A stretch of DNA of 17,590 nt from CAVOBC01 sp963693635 (GTDB lineage: Bacteria; Pseudomonadota; Gammaproteobacteria; Pseudomonadales; Azotimanducaceae). Below the pieces are notes generated by a model. The model was not told the origin of the DNA and ran no database searches. It saw only the letters and a list, made by a program, of their open reading frames with translations. The stretch lies in the NCBI GenBank assembly GCA_963693635.1, contig CAVOBC010000061.1, forward strand, positions 1 through 17,590, written 5' to 3'. Shown piece by piece: positions 13,707 to 17,590 of this stretch. Every line of letters starts with the position of its first letter. Within the stretch, counting starts at the first letter, position 1. The translations under genes and the position numbers were made by a program.

Positions 13707-14909
13707 TTACGTGGACATGACCACGTCCTCTGCGAGAAGCACGTCAATCTCTGCGTCGTCGATCCCGATCGACGCCAGGATCTCACGCGAGTGCTGACCG
13801 ATGTCGGGCGCTTGTCGGTGAGGAACTTTCTTGACGTCCGATAGCCACACGGGACTGTTGACGGTGTGAGTATAAGGCAGGGTCTCGTCCGACACGGGCG
13901 TCAGGATGTCATTGTCGAACACTTGCGGGTCTACGAGCAGATCTTCCATCCGGGCGACGAGGTTGTAGGTGATCTCAAAGCGATCGAGTTGGCGTTGCCA
14001 ATGGTCGCCATCGTTGCTTGCGAACGTGTCGATGAGTTCATCGCTGAGTGCGACGGCATTCTTGCGGCGTTCGGCGGAATCATCGAATCGGGGATCGGTC
14101 AACCAGTTTTCGCGACCGATTGCCGTTGCGAAGTTGTTCCACTCCTTGTCCGGGTTAAGGATGTTGAGCAACACCAGACGTTCATCCCGCGTGCGGTAGA
14201 TGCCGCCCATCGGGTTGCGATACATATCCTCGTCCGATCGCTGTTGGCTGCGATCAAAGCCGGCGAGGCCGCCCTGCACCATCATGCTGTGCGCCCACAC
14301 ACCATTGGCAAGCAGGGAGGTATGAACGTGTGATCCGAGGCCGTCCTTCTCGCGCCTGTAGAGCGCCGCCATGATGCCGCCAAAGAGACTCATGGAGGTT
14401 GCATGGTCGCCCATGCCCGGTGCGGAGTGCGCAACAAGTGACGAGGGTCGCCTGACAAAATCGGCAAGACCGCTGCGCGCCCACCAGGCCGTGATATCGA
14501 AACCCGTGCGATTGCGATCAGCCCCGGACAGCCCGAATGAGTTGACCTGTGCGTAGATGACTTTCTCGTTCATCGCCTTCACATGCTCGAATCCGAGTTG
14601 CAGGCGGTCCAGCAACTGCGGCCGGAAGTTCGTCAGGAAAACATCCGTTTCGCCAATCAGCGCGTCGAGTATTTCCCGTCCCTTGGGCTTTTTGATATCA
14701 AGACACAAACTGCGCTTGTTCCGCGCGTCCATGTCCCAGAAGAAGTCGATCACGCCGTCGGGACGGCGTGCCAGCAAACCCCGGTACGGATCGCCGCCTG
14801 GCGGTTCGATCTTGATCACATCGGCACCAAAGTCTGCCATCACCGTCGCCGCTGCCGGGCCTGCGACGTAGGAGCCGCAGTCCAGTACTTTGATCCCTTT
14901 GAGCAGCAC
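13707..14909 (-). CDS. Class III acyl-CoA transferase (CaiB/BaiF family)
   Basis: This is a 400-aa family III CoA-transferase that moves CoA between an acyl-CoA and a free carboxylic acid, probably activating the pathway substrate. The N-terminus is LLKGIKVLDCGSYVAGPAAATVMADFGADVIKIEPPGGDPYR, the usual CaiB/formyl-CoA-transferase start. KRSLCLDIKKPKGREI and DVFLTNFRP follow. The nucleophilic aspartate is Asp168 in PGMGDHATSMSLFGGIMAAL. The start is GTG at 14909, whose G is also the last base of the preceding gene's TAG stop (TAGTG), giving tight coupling. The frame is open upstream to 15173, but those residues overlap the dehydrogenase and are not family-like. It is the last gene of a three-gene operon. 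Confidence 0.94.
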   Translation of the reverse strand: MLLKGIKVLDCGSYVAGPAAATVMADFGADVIKIEPPGGDPYRGLLARRPDGVIDFFWDMDARNKRSLCLDIKKPKGREILDALIGETDVFLTNFRPQLLDRLQLGFEHVKAMNEKVIYAQVNSFGLSGADRNRTGFDITAWWARSGLADFVRRPSSLVAHSAPGMGDHATSMSLFGGIMAALYRREKDGLGSHVHTSLLANGVWAHSMMVQGGLAGFDRSQQRSDEDMYRNPMGGIYRTRDERLVLLNILNPDKEWNNFATAIGRENWLTDPRFDDSAERRKNAVALSDELIDTFASNDGDHWQRQLDRFEITYNLVARMEDLLVDPQVFDNDILTPVSDETLPYTHTVNSPVWLSDVKKVPHRQAPDIGQHSREILASIGIDDAEIDVLLAEDVVMST

Positions 14910-15997
14910 TAGATCCAGCCCTGCAAGCGAGCCGCTTCCTCGCGCACCAACTCGGGCGCGCCGAGCAACTGGCGGTTGAAGCCGTTGCGTTTGAACCAGT
15001 AATGCAGGCCAAGCAAGTCCGTAAAGCCCATCCCGCCGTGTACTTCGGTCGACTTTCGTGCAACCTGCTGACCCACTTCGGCAAGGTGTGCCTTGGCGTG
15101 GCAAATCATGAGGCGCGACTCTTCCGGGATGGCCCCCACGGCGTGGGCGGCGTACCAGACGAGCGCCCGACACGGCTCAAGGTCGGACGCCATCTCAGCG
15201 CACATGTGCTTGACCGCCTGGAACGAGCCGATCACGCGGTTGAACTGTTTGCGCTCGCGGGCGTAGGCAATGGACCGGTCGATCATCGTCTGGGAGGAGC
15301 CGAGGCTGTCTGCTGCGAGGATGAGCCGGCCGGCATCAATGGTCTGACGCAGCGGTTCTTCGTCGCGGACTGACCCGGGCAGCACGTCGCCCGGAGCGTC
15401 GGTCAGCACGATCTCGGCGACAGATCGCGTCCGGTCAATAGTCTTGAGTTTCTGACGCGCGACCCCGTCGGCTGTCGCGTCGACGATGTGAAGGGCCCCC
15501 GTGTTGTCCGCAATGATCAGCATGTTCGCATCGGCGCCATCGAGCACGAACATGGCCTTGCCATTTAGCTTGCCGCCAGAGGCAGTGATGCCGTCGCTTT
15601 CGCGTCGCGCGATCTGCTCGGTGACTCCGACGCCAAAGATGACTTCGCCACCGGCGATCTTCGGCAGCCACGCCTCGCGCTGCTCGTCCGTCGCCGCGCT
15701 CATCAGCGCCACTGGTGCCATGACCGCATTGGCGACAAACGGGACGGGTGTCACCGTCTTGCCCAGGGCTTCGGCGATGAGTGCTGCTTCCAGCGCGCCG
15801 AGTCCGACTCCGCCAAGCGTCTCGGGAATCAGAATGCCGTGGATGCCGAGTTCGGTCAGCCCCTGCCACAACCCAGGATCATTGGTGATCTCGGCGTCTG
15901 CAGATTCTCGCACCCGATCGAGCGGACATTCAGTTTCAAGGAAGCGCGAGACGCTGTCTTGCAGCAGGCGTTGTTCTTCGGTGAGTGTGAATTCCAC
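14909..15997 (-). CDS. Acyl-CoA dehydrogenase, short beta-type partner subunit
   Basis: This is a 362-aa acyl-CoA dehydrogenase family flavoprotein. It starts EFTLTEEQRLLQDSVSRFLE, with IPETLGGVGLGALEAALIAEALG in the N-terminal helical domain and ERKQFNRVIGSFQAVKHMCAEM in the C-terminal domain. The end reads STEVHGGMGFTDLLGLHYWFKR (about 316-337). Motifs around the middle (FGVGVTEQ instead of the usual TEPxxGSD) are degenerate, as in the non-catalytic half of heteromeric acyl-CoA dehydrogenases. I chose GTG 15997: it follows the upstream stop by one base and has GAGGAG 8 nt away inside the end of the preceding gene. An ATG at 16036 would add 13 atypical residues. It probably assembles with the neighbouring dehydrogenase. 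Confidence 0.92.
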   Translation of the reverse strand: MEFTLTEEQRLLQDSVSRFLETECPLDRVRESADAEITNDPGLWQGLTELGIHGILIPETLGGVGLGALEAALIAEALGKTVTPVPFVANAVMAPVALMSAATDEQREAWLPKIAGGEVIFGVGVTEQIARRESDGITASGGKLNGKAMFVLDGADANMLIIADNTGALHIVDATADGVARQKLKTIDRTRSVAEIVLTDAPGDVLPGSVRDEEPLRQTIDAGRLILAADSLGSSQTMIDRSIAYARERKQFNRVIGSFQAVKHMCAEMASDLEPCRALVWYAAHAVGAIPEESRLMICHAKAHLAEVGQQVARKSTEVHGGMGFTDLLGLHYWFKRNGFNRQLLGAPELVREEAARLQGWI

Positions 15998-15998
15998 G

Positions 15999-17180
15999 TC
16001 AGATCTCCTCGTACTTCGGTTCTTTCGGCAGGCCAAGCGCGCGCTCGCCGATCATATTCTTCTGAATCTGCGCGGTGCCGCCGCCGATGATCAGGCCGAG
16101 GTCCATCATGTAGCGGTGTTGCCACATGCCGGCGTCGCGGATGTAGGGACTGTTATCGTACAAGATGCCCAGTTCTCCCATCAGATCGATCGCCATACCA
16201 GCCATCTGATGGTTGAGTTCGCAGCCCTGCAGCTTGACGATCCAGCGGGGCAGCCCGGGTTCTTCGCCGCGCGCATTGTGGGTCAGCACGCGCATGCCGT
16301 TGTACTTCATGGATAGCATCCGCGCCTGCAGTTTCAGCAGGCGATCGCGGTAGTTTGCGTTCTCCATGAGGCGGCTGCCGTCGATGGTTTCTTCCTTCAT
16401 CATCTCGACGATGTCGTAGAAGCGGGACTCCGCCGCGTTGGGATCACCGAGGCTGCCGCGCTCGTGCTTAAGGGTGGCGTTGGCGACGAACCAGCCTTCG
16501 CCGCGTCGACCGACAATCTGCTGGGTCGGCACGCGCACGTCGGTAAAGAAGACTTCGTTAAAGTGCGAGTCGCCGGTCATCTGTTTCAGCGGGCGCACGT
16601 CGATGCCGGGAGTGTCCATCGAAAATAGCAGGTAGCTGATGCCCTGGTGTTTAGGGGCGTCGGGTTCGGTGCGCACCAGGCAGAAAATCATATCCGCAGT
16701 CTTGGCGCCGGAGGTCCAGATTTTCTGCCCGTTAATGACGAAATCGTCGCCGTCGACCACGGCGCGCGTGGAAAGCGACGCAAGATCTGAACCGGACCCC
16801 GGCTCGGAGTAACCCTGACACCAGCTCATATCGCCCTCGATGGTAGGGCGGATGTAGGCTTGCTTTTGCTCTTCGGTCCCGAGTTCAAGCAGCGTTGGTA
16901 CCAGCCGCGGGTCGCCGCTGTGACCGGGTGGGAGTCTCGCTTTGGCGAACGCCTCGGCGATGATGTGATTTTTTAGAATGTCAGGCTCTGCGCCGTACCC
17001 GCCATACTCCCTGGGTATGGTTCGAGCGGCATAGCCCTGCTCAATGAGCAGCTTTTGCCAGCGTTTGGCATCATCCGTACCGCGAACGGCACCTGAGGGT
17101 GCCTGGTTTCGATGATCGGCGAGGAATTGCTCGACCTCACGCCTGAACGACTTGTACTCGTCTGTGTATCCGAGATCCAT
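15999..17180 (-). CDS. Acyl-CoA dehydrogenase, FAD-binding alpha-type partner subunit
   Basis: This is a 393-aa acyl-CoA dehydrogenase that introduces the alpha,beta double bond into an acyl-CoA, passing electrons to ETF. Motifs are CQGYSEPGSGSDLASL (121-136) and INGQKIWTSGAKTAD (149-163), both for FAD/substrate binding. The C-terminal GGGTAQIQKNMIGERALGLP replaces the usual Glu-Gly-Thr of MCAD-type enzymes. Glu240 in LKHERG aligns by eye with the isovaleryl-CoA dehydrogenase-type catalytic Glu. With the smaller dehydrogenase next door, this resembles the heterotetrameric alpha2beta2 type known from steroid side-chain degradation (FadE26-FadE27/ChsE4-ChsE5 type). GGAG 8 nt upstream supports ATG 17180. 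It is the first gene of the operon. Confidence 0.94.
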   Translation of the reverse strand: MDLGYTDEYKSFRREVEQFLADHRNQAPSGAVRGTDDAKRWQKLLIEQGYAARTIPREYGGYGAEPDILKNHIIAEAFAKARLPPGHSGDPRLVPTLLELGTEEQKQAYIRPTIEGDMSWCQGYSEPGSGSDLASLSTRAVVDGDDFVINGQKIWTSGAKTADMIFCLVRTEPDAPKHQGISYLLFSMDTPGIDVRPLKQMTGDSHFNEVFFTDVRVPTQQIVGRRGEGWFVANATLKHERGSLGDPNAAESRFYDIVEMMKEETIDGSRLMENANYRDRLLKLQARMLSMKYNGMRVLTHNARGEEPGLPRWIVKLQGCELNHQMAGMAIDLMGELGILYDNSPYIRDAGMWQHRYMMDLGLIIGGGTAQIQKNMIGERALGLPKEPKYEEI

Positions 17181-17250
17181 GTTAGTTCTCCGCGTCTGCG
17201 CTGCTGGCTTGGTGGCAACAAGACTAACCCAGACGCTTGTTCGCCTTCTA

Positions 17251-17270
17251 CCGACCGACTCAACGGTCGG
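17251..17270. promoter_or_regulatory. Inverted repeat upstream of the acyl-CoA dehydrogenase operon
   Basis: CCGACCG (17251-17257) and CGGTCGG (17264-17270) are exact inverted repeats around a 6-nt spacer, about 70 nt upstream of the operon start. It could be a leader hairpin or a dimeric repressor site (TetR-like geometry). I cannot decide between the two. Confidence 0.4.
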
Positions 17271-17467
17271 GGGAGTATTGTGTGGCGATCTCAGCCGGCA
17301 AATTGCCCGGTGGCGGGGAGGCTGCGCCTTCGAGTCGTTCGCGAGGCACTGCGTCGGCGCTTTGGGTCAGGTGTTGAAGGGGAATAGGGGGCCTCCCCAT
17401 CGCCCTTTTTTCGGGCAAAAAAGTGCGAGTGAGCCGCGGGGTGATGGCGTCCCGCTGCGCCCCCGGA

Positions 17468-17496
17468 TTGATTGGTCTGACCAATTTGTGTATGTT
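17468..17496 (+). promoter_or_regulatory. Rightward promoter overlapping a GntR-type (FadR/PdhR-like) operator
   Basis: ATTGGTC-t-GACCAAT (17471-17485) is a perfect 15-bp palindrome. It fits the TGGTnnnACCA core used by FadR/PdhR/LldR-type GntR regulators. A sigma70-like pair TTGATT (17468) and TATGTT (17491), separated by 17 nt, brackets it on the plus strand, so a bound regulator would block this promoter. It may control a rightward gene outside the window, the leftward dehydrogenase operon, or both. The stretch 17271-17467 has no gene I can support. Confidence 0.45.
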
Positions 17497-17535
17497 AGGC
17501 GGTTCCGTCGATCACCGACTCAATCGTACTCGCCC

Positions 17536-17590
17536 ATGACGCGACATCTCCACGTTCGCGATCGATTCCCTCGGTTCATCTTTTTTGCGC
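17536..17590 (+). CDS. Possible start of a rightward gene, cut by window edge
   Basis: An ATG at 17536 opens a frame to the window end, with a short basic then hydrophobic beginning (MTRHLHVRDRFPRFIFFA). It lies about 40 nt after the rightward promoter candidate. There is no clear ribosome binding site and only 18 codons are visible, so the product cannot be judged and it may be a chance frame. Confidence 0.15.
   Translation, partial: MTRHLHVRDRFPRFIFFA

Noticed and set aside
15501..16316. Long plus-strand frame (271 codons) opposite the acyl-CoA dehydrogenases
   Set aside because: It spans the antisense of two well-supported genes and shows only low-complexity Ser/Ala sequence.
17405..17423. 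CTTTTTT-cgggc-AAAAAAG as a Rho-independent terminator
   Set aside because: The stem is A/T-only, and the alternative GCCC/GGGC stem is followed by A-runs rather than T-runs on the plus strand and by no T-run on the minus strand. It is also not placed after a gene.

Overview
This is a GC-rich bacterial chromosomal window in proteobacterial style, with dense genes on both strands, short gaps and GTG/TTG starts. A complete mpl (murein tripeptide recycling ligase) points to a gammaproteobacterium or a close relative. The many fatty-acid/CoA-ester genes suggest an aerobic heterotroph that degrades lipid-like or terpenoid/steroid-like compounds. Taxonomy is inference; no rRNA, tRNA, CRISPR array or recognisable insertion sequence is visible.

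Layout. (1) Positions 1-3030, minus strand: a hybrid PAS sensor histidine kinase runs off the left edge. It is preceded, with an ATGA overlap, by a DUF2161-type PD-(D/E)XK-like protein. (2) 3245-4621, minus: mpl. It is divergent from an MFS exporter (about 5027-6256, plus), and a 17-bp perfect palindrome lies between them. (3) 6289-6911, minus: a small secreted or lipoprotein-like gene that appears frameshifted. (4) 7201-7647, plus: a peroxiredoxin of the BCP/PrxQ type whose peroxidatic cysteine codon is an in-frame TGA. A SECIS-like hairpin stands at the expected distance downstream, so it is most likely a selenoprotein that routine annotation would split or call a pseudogene. This is the main discovery in the window. 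(5) 7684-8484, minus: an enoyl-CoA hydratase/isomerase. (6) 8980-9900, plus: a luciferase-like (F420/FMN) oxidoreductase. (7) 10078-11583, minus: a VOC-family protein and a zinc-free quinone-oxidoreductase-type MDR. (8) 11862-13647, plus: a zinc alcohol dehydrogenase and a glutathione S-transferase. (9) 13707-17180, minus: a tight three-gene operon of two different acyl-CoA dehydrogenases and a class III CoA-transferase. Upstream lies a control region with two inverted repeats, one of them of GntR (FadR/PdhR) operator type.

How the genes fit together. The acyl-CoA dehydrogenase pair, the CoA-transferase and the enoyl-CoA isomerase/hydratase form a beta-oxidation-like set (activate, desaturate, hydrate or isomerise). 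The MDRs, luciferase-like oxidoreductase, VOC protein, GST and peroxiredoxin would handle oxidised or reactive intermediates. No single pathway can be named from sequence alone.

A further recurring feature is that many gaps, and some gene edges, carry two to four copies of a short (13-20 bp) imperfect tandem repeat. Each array has its own unrelated unit.
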